From the NCBI GenBank assembly GCA_013178125.1, contig JABLXJ010000001.1, forward strand, positions 186,001 to 250,000: DNA of 64,000 nt, in the 5' to 3' direction. Numbering within the stretch: position 1 is the stretch's first letter; each line of letters starts with the position of its first letter. Shown piece after piece: positions 25,283 through 34,814 of this stretch. The DNA comes from Bacillota bacterium. GTDB taxonomy: Bacteria; Bacillota; SHA-98; Ch115; JABLXJ01. The notes beneath the pieces were generated by a model. That model did no database searches. It worked only from the letters and a program-made list of their open reading frames with translations, and was not told the origin of the DNA. The position numbers and the translations under genes are program-made.

Positions 25283-26436
25283 TTTAATTTTGCACCCCTC
25301 AGGGCGGCGAGCCCATATGAAAGCGCATAGCGGACTCGTAACGCATCTTCCTCGTCTCGGACGTCCCGGGCCCGCTCTCGCATCCTATGCAGGAACCTGC
25401 CGCGTATTGTGAGGTCATCCTCCAGGCCGTCTATTACCACTTCGGTCCTATCCTCGACATGAAAATAGAAGAATTTGTCGGAGTACTTCTCGACCAGGTC
25501 GTCCATTATGGAACCGGCTATAGAGGGGTCGCTGGTTATCCCCGATAGCCTCACCCTGATGCAGGCGGCCTCATCCCCAATGGATGCTACCTGATGGTGA
25601 ATATGATCCGGGTCGTTTATATCCCCCTCGATGGTGATATACTGCCGGTCCTCCAGCGGCACCTGCTCCACTGAAATGGACCGCGCCCCGGCTGCGCCAC
25701 ACGCCTCACTCCCGGGCGCCGCGGCTTCGGGCCAACTGGTGCCTGGGTCCTCGTCGTTCAAGGTTATGAGGAGGACGACCCTATCCGCCGTGTCTGAGAA
25801 ATCGAGCCGGGCCGGGGAACCCGGATAAAAGGCCCTGGTCTTGCCGCGCGAGCAATCCATAAAGCTGTGAAAGTGCCCGAGGGCTATATAATCGAGCCCG
25901 CTCCGCTCCACGTCCTCCGGGTCCACAGGACAATAATCCTCGGCGATCTCGTCCGTGAACCGGTACTGGGCATGAACAAGGGCGATGTGAAAGCCCGGCG
26001 AATCGGTTTTACGGAAATCCTTCAGCACTCTCCGGTGTTTATCCGCGGAGACGATTCCATAGACGTTCAACCCCTCGATACGGGTGTAGGGCGCAAGCTC
26101 CTCCCCATTAAAGATGTAGACGTTGGGTGGGAACTCCTCCTTGTAAGCCTTGCAGGCGGGGAGATCATCGTGGTTCCCGGGGATGGCCAGGACCTGGATG
26201 CCGTGACGCTCTAACTTCCTGAAAAGTGACTTCACCCAGGGAGCTGAACGTGCAACCGGGTCGTGGTAGAGGTCGCCCGCCAGCAAGATGGCCGTGACGC
26301 CTTTCTCGATGGCGATGGAGATCACCCGCTCGAAGGCGCGGGCTATCTCCTTGCGCCTTGAGTTCCCGGTCTTACCGAGACCCGAGAGCGGGTTATCCAG
26401 GTGGATGTCGGCAGTGTGCAGGAGGCGAATTTCCAA
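25279..26436 (-). CDS. YhaO-like metallophosphoesterase, putative DNA repair exonuclease
   Basis: A 385-residue calcineurin-like phosphoesterase of the SbcD/Mre11/YhaO group. The five metal-binding motifs are in order: TADIHLDNP, LAGDLYHDP, IPGNHDD, LVHAQY and GHFHSF. The C-terminal part (about 220-385) is a capping domain with a Gly/Ala/Ser-rich loop (WPEAAAPGSEACGAAG). It forms a two-gene operon with the YhaN-like ATPase. The pair lies on the opposite strand inside an otherwise aromatic-biosynthesis block, between pheA and aroH. Confidence 0.88.
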   Translation of the reverse strand: MEIRLLHTADIHLDNPLSGLGKTGNSRRKEIARAFERVISIAIEKGVTAILLAGDLYHDPVARSAPWVKSLFRKLERHGIQVLAIPGNHDDLPACKAYKEEFPPNVYIFNGEELAPYTRIEGLNVYGIVSADKHRRVLKDFRKTDSPGFHIALVHAQYRFTDEIAEDYCPVDPEDVERSGLDYIALGHFHSFMDCSRGKTRAFYPGSPARLDFSDTADRVVLLITLNDEDPGTSWPEAAAPGSEACGAAGARSISVEQVPLEDRQYITIEGDINDPDHIHHQVASIGDEAACIRVRLSGITSDPSIAGSIMDDLVEKYSDKFFYFHVEDRTEVVIDGLEDDLTIRGRFLHRMRERARDVRDEEDALRVRYALSYGLAALRGAKLK

Positions 26437-26707
26437 TTCTGACCACCCTCTCCTTCAAAATCCCGCTGTTCCAATTATAGCACAATATGGGACATGCGTG
26501 GAGGTGCTCATCTACCCCTTGAAAAGTAAGCTATAACATAGTATACTTATTGAAAATCGCAATCAAATGCGATAGGACATCCGATAATGTGCAAGATTGA
26601 AATGCCTTGAGACGAATTCATTACTAAATTGCTATTTTAAGGACGTATTACGGTAGCATTTCGAGCAACGACATTGCAGCACGACACAATAAGGTGGTAT
26701 TATTAAG

Positions 26708-27088
26708 ATGATATTGATGAGGGGAGTTAGAGGGGCTACTACGGTTGACAGGGATGATCCTGAGGAGATATTATCCAGGACTGCTGAGCTTCTTTGCGAA
26801 ATCCAGCGGGTTAACGGCATCCTGCCGGGTGATATCGCCGGTATTATATTCACGATGACCCCGGACCTCACGAAGGCATTCCCGGCTGCCGCCGCCCGGA
26901 GACTGGGGTGGAACCTCGTGCCCCTGATCGATGCGGTAGAGCCGGTGATTTCAGGCGCACCGGGGCGTTGTATCCGCGCGCTCCTGCTCTGGAACACTGA
27001 CAAGACCCAGAATGAGATAAAACATGTTTACTTGCGGGGTGCGTCGGGCCTCAGGCCTGACCTCGGACAGTGCGAGCCGGGGGATTAA
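26708..27088 (+). CDS. aroH: Chorismate mutase, AroH type
   Basis: Rearranges chorismate to prephenate. The 126-residue protein is the trimeric AroH class, with the N-terminal signature RGVRGATTVDRDDPEEI, the active-site Glu in ILSRTAELLCEI, FTMTPDLTKAFPAAAAR and the core R-x-LLLWNT. It lacks any regulatory domain. The ATG follows a rather poor ribosome site (AAGGTGGTATTATTAAG). The gap of about 110 bases before aroF contains no recognised attenuator. Confidence 0.93.
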   Translation: MILMRGVRGATTVDRDDPEEILSRTAELLCEIQRVNGILPGDIAGIIFTMTPDLTKAFPAAAARRLGWNLVPLIDAVEPVISGAPGRCIRALLLWNTDKTQNEIKHVYLRGASGLRPDLGQCEPGD

Positions 27089-27197
27089 GGGGTAGCGTGA
27101 GCCGGGGGTTGGGGGTTGAGCCCTGTGGGGTCGCGCACATTGGCCTGGATTTAGTTTAAGCCGGGAGGAGTAAGAGGAGTAAAGAGGGGAATTAGCT

Positions 27198-28277
27198 GTG
27201 GTAATAGTAATGTTGCCTGGAGCTGCACAACATGAAGTGGAGGGCGTAGTCGCCCGGATTGAGGCCGCAGGCCTGAAGGTGCATGTTTCACGGGGCGAAG
27301 AACGCACTATAATCGGCGCGGTGGGCGATGTCCGGCGCCTCGAGCCCGAGACGTTGCAGGTGCTCCCTGGTGTTGAACGCGTCGTGCGCATCCTCCACCC
27401 ATTCAAGCTGGCGAGCCGCGAGTGGCATCCTGAGCCGACAACCGTCAGGGTCGGGGATGTTGAGGTCGGGGGCGATGGGCTGGTCGTCATTGCCGGGCCG
27501 TGCTCGGTCGAGGGGGAGGAGATGCTTGCCGAGGCGGCAAGGGCCGTCAAGGCGCACGGGGCTTGTATCCTTCGCGGTGGAGCGTTCAAGCCGCGGACCT
27601 CGCCATACAGTTTCCAGGGCCTCGGGGTTGAGGGGCTGCGAATGCTCGCCAGGGTGGGTAGGAACCTGAATATGCCCGTAGCGACGGAGGTCCTGAGCGA
27701 GGAGCATGTGGGCGTCGTTGCGGAGCTTGCCGATTGTCTCCAGATCGGGGCGCGCAATATGCAAAACTTTGCCCTGCTGCAGGAGGTCGGCCGCACGGGC
27801 AAGCCCGTGATCCTCAAGAGGGGCCTCATGTCATCGATAGACGAATGGCTGCAGGCGGCCGAGTATATCCTCTCGGAAGGGAACCACAAAGTCATCCTTT
27901 GCGAGAGGGGCATCAGGACATTCGAGACCTATACCAGGAACACACTGGATTTGAGCGCGGTGCCGCTTGTGAAGAAGCTGAGTCACCTGCCGGTCATCGT
28001 CGACCCCAGCCACGCCACAGGGCGCGCGGATCTCGTCGGCGCAATGGCCCGGGCCGCCGTCGCCGCCGGGGCTGATGGGATCCTGGTCGAGGTGCATCCC
28101 GACCCGCCAAGGGCCCTCTCAGATGGGCAGCAGTCGTTGCGGCCCGATGAATTCGGGCGGCTCATGGGCGAGCTCAAGATGATAGCCGGTGCCATGGGAC
28201 GGATGCTGGTTGGCGTGGCCGGAAGAGATAATGCGAGAAATAATGAGGGGTCTGGAAATGCCTCTTACTGCACCTGA
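27198..28277 (+). CDS. aroF: 3-deoxy-7-phosphoheptulonate (DAHP) synthase
   Basis: Condenses phosphoenolpyruvate and erythrose 4-phosphate, the first step of the shikimate pathway. The 359-residue protein is the type I-beta form: an N-terminal ferredoxin-like regulatory domain (residues about 1-70), then the TIM-barrel with GPCSVEGEE, RGGAFKPRTSPYSFQGLG, ILKRGLMSSIDEW, and DPSHATGRADL. The N-terminal domain usually confers feedback control by tyrosine or phenylalanine. Start is GTG at 27198 behind a GAGGGGA site. The 3' end overlaps tyrA. Confidence 0.95.
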   Translation: MVIVMLPGAAQHEVEGVVARIEAAGLKVHVSRGEERTIIGAVGDVRRLEPETLQVLPGVERVVRILHPFKLASREWHPEPTTVRVGDVEVGGDGLVVIAGPCSVEGEEMLAEAARAVKAHGACILRGGAFKPRTSPYSFQGLGVEGLRMLARVGRNLNMPVATEVLSEEHVGVVAELADCLQIGARNMQNFALLQEVGRTGKPVILKRGLMSSIDEWLQAAEYILSEGNHKVILCERGIRTFETYTRNTLDLSAVPLVKKLSHLPVIVDPSHATGRADLVGAMARAAVAAGADGILVEVHPDPPRALSDGQQSLRPDEFGRLMGELKMIAGAMGRMLVGVAGRDNARNNEGSGNASYCT

Positions 28278-29265
28278 TCTTGCTACACCTGACAATAGTA
28301 GTGATGACGCGCCCCGCGAGCCCCAGCACCATAGGGAGACGGATGGCGGGGAGCTCAGGCGCGGGGACATATGGGCAGACAGCGTGCTCGCCATTATAGG
28401 CTTGGGCTTGATAGGGGCGTCGATTGCCCTTGCCATCAGGGCGAGGCAAAGTGTGAAGGAGATCGTGGGCTTTGATCGTTCAAATGATATAATGACGTGC
28501 GCGGTCCGCTCCGGCACTATCGACAGAAGCAGCGGGTGCGCGGCTGAAGCTGCGTCAAGGGCCGATCTTGTGATCATAGCAGTGCCTGTCAGCGGCGTGC
28601 CTGCCGTAGCCCGGGAAATTGCGGGCGCCTTGAGGGACGATGCCATCGTAACCGATGTGGGAAGCGCCAAGGCCGGGATTGTGGAGGCGATTGAGGCCGT
28701 CCTCCCGCGGCAGGGGCCTGGTTTTATAAACTACATAGGGGGGCACCCGATGGCTGGATCTGAGAAGGCCGGCCTCTCCGCGGCAAACCCCGACCTCTTC
28801 GCCGGGGCTCCCTATGTGCTTACGCCAACAGGGCAGACGAGCCCCCGGGCCCTCGAGGCGGGTTACAGCCTCGCCCGGGCAGTCGGCGCCGTACCGGTCG
28901 AGCTGGATGCTGCGCGACACGATGAGGTCGTAGCCTACATTAGCCACCTGCCGTATATTATCGCCGTGGCGCTCACTGAAACCGCCATGAAGCGGGGCAT
29001 GGACGACCGTATGATCGCGGAGCTCGCCTCGAGCGGCTTTCGCGATACCACGCGGGTTGCATCATCATGCCCGGGCATGAGCGCTGATTTTTGCCTCGCA
29101 AACAGGGATGCCCTTCTTGCGGCGATGAGGCGTTTCCGTGATTGCCTGGATGATCTCGCTCGCGATATCGCCGGGGAGAGCCCGGCGCTTGTAGAGCAGC
29201 TCGGGAAGGTCAAGGATTTCAGGGACGAGCTTGCCAGGCTCAAAGGGTGGGATTCACGTCCGTGA
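28258..29265 (+). CDS. tyrA: Prephenate dehydrogenase
   Basis: Oxidises prephenate to 4-hydroxyphenylpyruvate for tyrosine. The protein of about 335 residues has the NAD-binding motif IIGLGLIGASIALAI, IVTDVGSAKAGIV, GGHPMAGSEKAG and the catalytic region ISHLPYIIAVAL. Before the domain is an about 40-residue hydrophilic extension rich in Asp, Glu, His and Pro. No ACT domain is present. I chose ATG 28258, seven bases after GAGGGG; in-frame ATGs at 28231 and 28243 are alternatives. It overlaps aroF by about 20 bases. Confidence 0.93.
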   Translation: MPLTAPDLATPDNSSDDAPREPQHHRETDGGELRRGDIWADSVLAIIGLGLIGASIALAIRARQSVKEIVGFDRSNDIMTCAVRSGTIDRSSGCAAEAASRADLVIIAVPVSGVPAVAREIAGALRDDAIVTDVGSAKAGIVEAIEAVLPRQGPGFINYIGGHPMAGSEKAGLSAANPDLFAGAPYVLTPTGQTSPRALEAGYSLARAVGAVPVELDAARHDEVVAYISHLPYIIAVALTETAMKRGMDDRMIAELASSGFRDTTRVASSCPGMSADFCLANRDALLAAMRRFRDCLDDLARDIAGESPALVEQLGKVKDFRDELARLKGWDSRP

Positions 29266-29296
29266 GGCCGGTAATAGGAGAGGGGTAGGACGGGTG

Positions 29297-30760
29297 ATGG
29301 AAGTAGGTTCCGCAGGAAGGCCCCTGAGAGGGGAGATATGGCTGCCGGGCGATAAGTCGATTTCCCACAGGGCGGCCATTTTAGCCGCCATAGCCCGGGG
29401 CCAGAGTATCATAAGGAATTACGCGCCTGGCGCAGATTGCCAGAGCACGCTCTCATGCCTCAGGGCCCTTGGTGTAGCGATAGACCAGGTCTCGGACGGG
29501 ACATTCGCCATTACCGGCTGTGGCCTTGACGGCTTCAAGGAGCCGGAGGATGTATTGGATTGTGGAAACTCTGGGACGACGATGCGGCTTCTAGCAGGCA
29601 TCCTAGCTGGCCAGGGCTTTTCCAGCATCCTCACAGGGGATTCCTCGCTAAGGAAGAGACCTATGGCGCGCGTGGTTGACCCCCTGCGGCATATGGGGGC
29701 CAGTATCGTGGGACGTCAGGGCGGGAGGTTCGCCCCGCTTGCTATACGGGGCGGGAGCCTGATTGGAATGAGCCACACTATACCCGTCGCGAGCGCTCAG
29801 GTGAAGTCAGCCTTGTTGCTTGCGGGCCTCTGGGCCAGCGGGGAAACATGGGTTGAAGAACCGGGCCTGTCGCGCGATCACACGGAGCGGCTTCTCGAGG
29901 CCTTCGGTGGAGAGGTCTTGAGGAGCGAAGGGGATGAAGGGGATAATGAGGGGGATAATGCAGGGCGCATCCGGGCGTCATGCGACACCAACATGGTGGG
30001 AGTCCGCGGGGGGATGGTCCTTTCGGGCAGGGAGTTCATTGTGCCGGGTGACATCTCGTCGGCTGCCTTTTTCATTGTCGGCGCGTGCCTCGTGCCCGGG
30101 TCGCACCTGGTGTTGAGGGACGTGGGTATAAATCCGACTCGCACCGGCATCCTGGACGTCCTGCAGGACATGGGGGCGGAGATTTCGGTTATGCCCAGGT
30201 CCGGATCCGGCGCGCCGGGGGCCGGGGTGATCGACCAGCCTGAGCTTGAGCTCAAGCCAGAGCCTGAGCCTGGGGCTGGGCCCGCGGCCGGGAGTTATGA
30301 GCCAGCAGGCGATATCGAGGTGCGTTATTCGGGGCTTTGCGCCACAGAGATCCGCGGCGACATCATGCCGAGGCTCATCGATGAGATTCCGATTATAGCG
30401 GTTGCTGCAACGCAGGCTGAAGGGACTACAATCATAAGGGATGCTGCCGAGTTGCGCGTGAAGGAGAGCGATCGCCTCAAGGGGCTTGCCGCTGGTCTAA
30501 GAGCCATGGGGGCGAATGTCGAGGAACTACCGGACGGCCTTGTTATCCCAGGGCCGGCAAGGCTCAGGGGCGCAAGAGTCCAGAGCCTTGGCGACCACCG
30601 ACTGGCCATGGCATTCTCGATTGCGGGTCTCATAGCGGACGGCATCACGACGGTGGAGGATGCTGCGTGTGTTAGCATATCCTTCCCTGGCTTTTATGAT
30701 ATCCTGAGAGACCTCCAACCCCAGGCCGGCTCGGCGCGGGGCGATCGTGGTGAAGGATAG
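29297..30760 (+). CDS. aroA: EPSP synthase (3-phosphoshikimate 1-carboxyvinyltransferase)
   Basis: Transfers the enolpyruvyl group from phosphoenolpyruvate to shikimate 3-phosphate. The 487-residue protein has LPGDKSISHRAAILAA, LDCGNSGTTMRLLAGILAG, DSSLRKRPM, and the C-terminal LRVKESDRL and LGDHRLAMA blocks. It is about 55 residues longer than usual because of two low-complexity inserts: an Asp/Glu/Gly/Asn stretch near residue 210 and a Glu/Pro/Gly stretch near residues 300-338 (QPELELKPEPEPGAG). The active-site motifs are intact. Start is ATG 29297; a GTG immediately precedes it. Ribosome site GGAGAGGGG. Confidence 0.95.
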   Translation: MEVGSAGRPLRGEIWLPGDKSISHRAAILAAIARGQSIIRNYAPGADCQSTLSCLRALGVAIDQVSDGTFAITGCGLDGFKEPEDVLDCGNSGTTMRLLAGILAGQGFSSILTGDSSLRKRPMARVVDPLRHMGASIVGRQGGRFAPLAIRGGSLIGMSHTIPVASAQVKSALLLAGLWASGETWVEEPGLSRDHTERLLEAFGGEVLRSEGDEGDNEGDNAGRIRASCDTNMVGVRGGMVLSGREFIVPGDISSAAFFIVGACLVPGSHLVLRDVGINPTRTGILDVLQDMGAEISVMPRSGSGAPGAGVIDQPELELKPEPEPGAGPAAGSYEPAGDIEVRYSGLCATEIRGDIMPRLIDEIPIIAVAATQAEGTTIIRDAAELRVKESDRLKGLAAGLRAMGANVEELPDGLVIPGPARLRGARVQSLGDHRLAMAFSIAGLIADGITTVEDAACVSISFPGFYDILRDLQPQAGSARGDRGEG

Positions 30761-30894
30761 CATGTCATTCATGTAGAAGGTGTGCGGAGGGAGGCACCAG
30801 GTTATCCGGGTAGCGCTGCGGGCGCCACGGGAATTCGATGGGAAAAGCAGGGGAGTCTGACAGGAAAACCGGGAGAGGAGAGGAGGGGCGACGC

Positions 30895-31794
30895 ATGCCC
30901 GGGATAAGCGCAGGCACAAAAGGCGTTGCAGTTATAGGCCACCCAATAGGCCACAGCCTGTCCCCTATCATGCACAATGCGGCTTTTAAACACCTGAAGC
31001 TCGACATCTGTTACCTCGCCTTCGATGTCGCGCCCGGCGATCTGGGTGATGCAGTGAGAGGGCTCAAATCCCTCGGCTTCCTCGGCGCGAATGTCACCAT
31101 CCCACACAAGGTTGAGGTGGCCAGGTACATGGGTGAATTAACGGGCGAGGCTCTGGCCATCGGAGCGGTTAACACGATTGTTATAAGGCCTGACGGGGTG
31201 ATGGCCGGCCATAATACGGATGCTGCGGGATTCCTCAGGGCCTTGAAGTCAGATGCGGACTTCGACGCCAGGGGCAAGAGGGCTGTCGTATTCGGGGCCG
31301 GGGGAGCCGCCCGGGCTTGCGTTTATGCGCTGGCCGGGGGCGGTGCCAGGGAGATCGTGATACTCAACCGCACTCCGGACCGTGCCGAGGAGCTCGCCGG
31401 GGATATGAAACGGCGTTTTTCGGGTGAATCTGGAGGGGGGACTGTATTTAGGACAGGCGACCTGTCCAGCCTGCCAGGCGGCCCCTTTGCCGAAGCCGTT
31501 GCGGGCGCGGACTTGCTCGTGAATACCACCTCGCTGGGCATGTGGCCCGAGAGCGATGCGCTTTCTCCCCTGCCCGAATCAGTGCCACTCGCGAGCACCA
31601 CGGTGGTATGCGATCTCGTCTACCGCCCCGTTGCAACTCGGTTTATCAAATTTGCGCAGTCGAAGGGGGCGCGTGTGGTCTCGGGGCTTTCTGTGTTGCT
31701 TCATCAGGGCGCGCTCTCGTTTCGGATGTGGACGGGGGTGGATGCCCCGTTGAACGTGATGCGTGAGGCGCTGCTGAGCGCCGTTATTGCATAA
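30895..31794 (+). CDS. aroE: Shikimate dehydrogenase
   Basis: Reduces 3-dehydroshikimate to shikimate with NADPH. The 299-residue protein has HPIGHSLSPIMHNAAF (substrate-binding Ser pair), NVTIPHKVE with the catalytic Lys, NTDAAGF, the nucleotide-binding FGAGGAARA and the NRTPDRAEELA strand typical of NADP preference. I start at ATG 30895 after GGAGAGGAGGGG; the frame is open 57 bases further upstream but that peptide is basic and not conserved. Lies between aroA and aroC in the shikimate cluster. Confidence 0.95.
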   Translation: MPGISAGTKGVAVIGHPIGHSLSPIMHNAAFKHLKLDICYLAFDVAPGDLGDAVRGLKSLGFLGANVTIPHKVEVARYMGELTGEALAIGAVNTIVIRPDGVMAGHNTDAAGFLRALKSDADFDARGKRAVVFGAGGAARACVYALAGGGAREIVILNRTPDRAEELAGDMKRRFSGESGGGTVFRTGDLSSLPGGPFAEAVAGADLLVNTTSLGMWPESDALSPLPESVPLASTTVVCDLVYRPVATRFIKFAQSKGARVVSGLSVLLHQGALSFRMWTGVDAPLNVMREALLSAVIA

Positions 31795-31825
31795 TTGCAT
31801 AGTATTCATGAAGGGAGAGCATGCG

Positions 31826-33013
31826 ATGCTCAGGTTTCTCACGGCCGGCGAATCCCATGGGCCCGCGCTCGTCGCAATCCTGGAGGGGATGCCGGCCGGC
31901 GTTGGGCTTACGGAGGATGATTTGAATATCGACCTGGCGCGCCGCCAGGGCGGCTTCGGGCGCGGTGGCCGCATGAAGATCGAGAGGGACCAGGCGAGAA
32001 TCCTCTCGGGGGTAAGGGGAGGGGTAACCACTGGTAGTCCGATAGCGCTGATGATCTCCAACGCGGACGATCGCTCGGGGGTGAAGGAGCCTCCCCTTGT
32101 GAGGCCACGGCCCGGACACGCGGACCTGCCAGGGTGGCTCAAGTACGGCCCGGGCGATATGAGGGATATCCTGGAGCGCGCGAGCGCCCGCGAAACCGCC
32201 ATACGATGCGCCCTGGGGGGTGTTGCCAAGAGACTCCTGTCGGGATTTGATATACGCGTGGTGAGCCAGGTCATCCAGATCGGTGAGGTCCGGGCGCGGG
32301 AGGTTCCTTCCTCCTGGGTCGAAAGGTCCGAGCTCGCAGAAGGGTCGCCGGTGAGGTGCCCGGACCCGGATGCATCCAGGGCCATGGTGGCTGAGATCTC
32401 CCGGGCTGGGGAGGATGGCGATACCCTTGGTGGCGTCTTCGAGATTGCCGTTCTTGGGTGCCCGCCTGGCCTCGGGAGCCATGTGCACTGGGACCGCAGG
32501 CTCGACGGGCGACTTGGCGGGGCGCTCATGGCGATAAACGGGATCAAGGCTGTAGAGATCGGGCTCGGTATTGAATGCGCGAGGCTTGCCGGGTCGCAGG
32601 TGCATGATGAGATCTCTTACCGCCCGCATGGCGGTGGCGGTGGTGGAGGCGGCCACAATCTCAATGGAGATCACGGCGGCATGCCGCGCTGGGGCTATTC
32701 TCGCAGGACAAACAATGCGGGTGGGATCGAGGGCGGCATTTCCAATGGTGAGCCGATCGTGCTCCGGACGGCGATGAAGCCCATTGCGACATTGCGCCGC
32801 CCGCTCAGATCAGTGGATATAAGAAACAAGGAGGTCGCCTTAGCGCAGCACGAACGATCGGATGTTTGCGCGGTGCCGGCCGCATCGGTGGTCGGCGAGG
32901 CCGTTGTGGCCCTTGTAATCGCCGATGCGTTCCTGGAGAAGTTCGGCGGGGATAACATCGCTGATATCATGGGCGCGTACCGGGCCTATCTAGAGCGCAT
33001 CTCGCGCTCCTGA
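31826..33013 (+). CDS. aroC: Chorismate synthase
   Basis: Eliminates phosphate from EPSP to give chorismate, using reduced FMN. The 395-residue protein carries all three family signatures: GESHGPALVAILEGMPAG, RPGHADLPGWLKY with ERASARETAIRCA, and the C-terminal RTNNAGGIEGGISNGEPIV. A HGGGGGGGGHN stretch in the middle is an unusual glycine run in the loop before the RTNNAGG block. The start is the ATG at 31826, eight bases after AAGGGAGAG; an in-frame upstream start at 31787 lacks support. Confidence 0.95.
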   Translation: MLRFLTAGESHGPALVAILEGMPAGVGLTEDDLNIDLARRQGGFGRGGRMKIERDQARILSGVRGGVTTGSPIALMISNADDRSGVKEPPLVRPRPGHADLPGWLKYGPGDMRDILERASARETAIRCALGGVAKRLLSGFDIRVVSQVIQIGEVRAREVPSSWVERSELAEGSPVRCPDPDASRAMVAEISRAGEDGDTLGGVFEIAVLGCPPGLGSHVHWDRRLDGRLGGALMAINGIKAVEIGLGIECARLAGSQVHDEISYRPHGGGGGGGGHNLNGDHGGMPRWGYSRRTNNAGGIEGGISNGEPIVLRTAMKPIATLRRPLRSVDIRNKEVALAQHERSDVCAVPAASVVGEAVVALVIADAFLEKFGGDNIADIMGAYRAYLERISRS

Positions 33014-33101
33014 TTATTACGCATTTTATCACGCATTCCCCATTTCGCCACCCAATGCTCTCGCCCGGGATGCTCCTGGAAAGGTGGACTCTAGTGGTAA
33101 T

Positions 33102-34763
33102 ATGGATCACATCTATCTCACAGGATTCATGGCGTCAGGTAAAACGACCGTGGGGCAGTTGCTTGCCGGGAAGCTCGGTCGCCGGTTTATCGATGTTGAT
33201 GAGTTTATAGTTGAAGAGAGCGGCAGGACTATTGCCGAGATATTTGAGGATGAAGGTGAGGATGAATTCCGGAGGCTGGAGAGGGATGCTTTGAGGGAGA
33301 TATCCACGCTTGCGCCTGCCGTCGTGGCGACGGGCGGCGGGATCGTCATGAACCCCGAGAATATCGATGTAATGAGACGGAGTGGGGTGATTGTGAACCT
33401 CGGGGTCTCGCTCGAGACGGCCCTCGCGCGGGCCGGTGCGGCCAGGGGCCAGCGTCCGCTCATCGCGGTTGCCCCGTCGCTTTATGAGTCCCGCAGGGAG
33501 GCTTATGCCCTTGCCGACCTGCGGCTGGATACAGAGGGACGCACCCCGGAGGAGGTTGCCGGCCTGATAGCAGAATACCTTTCGGATCTGAGGCTCGGCG
33601 TTACGCTCACGATCGAGTTCCCCCGGGAGACCGGGGCGTATGATGTGGTCATACGGCCGGGCTGCATAGCCGAACTCCCGCGCATCCTGGATCAGCTTGG
33701 CCTATTCCATGAGGTTGTAGTCATGTCGGATGAGACCGTGTGGGCGTGGTGGGGCGACAGGGTGCTCGCGGGGCTGCGTTCGCGTGGTTCTAAGGTATCT
33801 ATATATGTTATGCCGCCCGGTGAGGCGTCAAAAACCCTGGAAACGGCGGCGTCGGTATATGATTTCCTTGCCGCGCGGAGGCTGGGACGTGATACAGTCA
33901 TGATCGCCCTCGGTGGCGGGGTGGTGGGCGACACGGCAGGGTTTGTAGCCGCTACTTATATGAGGGGCATCCCCTTCGTCCAGGTCCCGACGAGCCTGCT
34001 GGCGCAGGTCGACGCCAGCGTCGGAGGGAAGGTCGCCGTCGATCACAAGCAGGGGAAGAACCTGATAGGTGCGTTTTACCAGCCAAGGGTTTGCCTGATT
34101 GACCCATTTACCCTCCGGACGCTGCCCCGCAGGGAATACAGCCAGGGCCTGGCCGAGGTCGTAAAATGCGCCATATTGTCGGGCGACGAATTCCTGGAGC
34201 TGCTGGAGCGCGAAGAGGCAGCCGTTGTTATGGGCCAACCGTCGGTGCTGACGGAGGTCATCCGGCGCTGCTGCGCCCTCAAGGCCAGGGTCGTTAGCCA
34301 GGATGAACGCGATGAGGGGAAGCGAATGATTCTGAACCTGGGTCACACCCTCGCACACGCCCTTGAGAGCCTGACCGGTTATCGCGGGCTTACACATGGC
34401 GAGGCCGTGAGCATAGGGCTCGTCTGGGCGTGCCGACTCGCCTGGCGGATGGGGCTCGCGCCGGAGGGGCTATCCGAAAGGGTTCGAAGCCTGCTCACGG
34501 CGATGCGGCTCCCGGTATCCATGCCGGCGTCAGTATCATCTGGGGCAGTTGGGGTATCGCCAGGGGAGATTCTCGCCAAGATGGCGCTTGATAAGAAGGC
34601 GAGGGGGGGCAGGCCCAGATTTGTGCTGCCCTCCCGGCCGGGCGAGGTTGGTGTATATGAGGATGTGCCGGATGATGTGGTGATTGCGGCTATTGAGGAT
34701 GTGGTCACCCGGGCGAGCCCGGCCGGGTCGAGTCTCGCGGATACGTCTACCGGATGCGTCTGA
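33102..34763 (+). CDS. aroKB: Fused shikimate kinase / 3-dehydroquinate synthase
   Basis: Two shikimate enzymes in one 553-residue chain. Residues about 1-165 are shikimate kinase: IYLTGFMASGKTTVGQLLA (P-loop), FIDVDEFI, FRRLERDAL and TGGGIVM. Residues about 185-545 are dehydroquinate synthase: VMSDETVW, the NAD-binding LGGGVVGDTAGFVAATYMRG, VPTSLLAQVDASVGGKVAVD and the zinc ligands in LNLGHTLAHALE and GLTHGEAVSIG. The two enzymes are not consecutive steps (synthase is step 2, kinase is step 5). The start is ATG 33102; GTG at 33084 is possible. Confidence 0.95.
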   Translation: MDHIYLTGFMASGKTTVGQLLAGKLGRRFIDVDEFIVEESGRTIAEIFEDEGEDEFRRLERDALREISTLAPAVVATGGGIVMNPENIDVMRRSGVIVNLGVSLETALARAGAARGQRPLIAVAPSLYESRREAYALADLRLDTEGRTPEEVAGLIAEYLSDLRLGVTLTIEFPRETGAYDVVIRPGCIAELPRILDQLGLFHEVVVMSDETVWAWWGDRVLAGLRSRGSKVSIYVMPPGEASKTLETAASVYDFLAARRLGRDTVMIALGGGVVGDTAGFVAATYMRGIPFVQVPTSLLAQVDASVGGKVAVDHKQGKNLIGAFYQPRVCLIDPFTLRTLPRREYSQGLAEVVKCAILSGDEFLELLEREEAAVVMGQPSVLTEVIRRCCALKARVVSQDERDEGKRMILNLGHTLAHALESLTGYRGLTHGEAVSIGLVWACRLAWRMGLAPEGLSERVRSLLTAMRLPVSMPASVSSGAVGVSPGEILAKMALDKKARGGRPRFVLPSRPGEVGVYEDVPDDVVIAAIEDVVTRASPAGSSLADTSTGCV

Positions 34764-34814
34764 TAGAAGGTGCGAGAAGGTGTGATAATGAGATGAGAGG
34801 CGGGGTGGGGTGAA

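Noticed and set aside
31579-32547. 322-codon minus-strand frame opposite aroE and aroC
   Set aside because: Shadow of aroC; the product is Pro/Ser/Arg-rich without domains.
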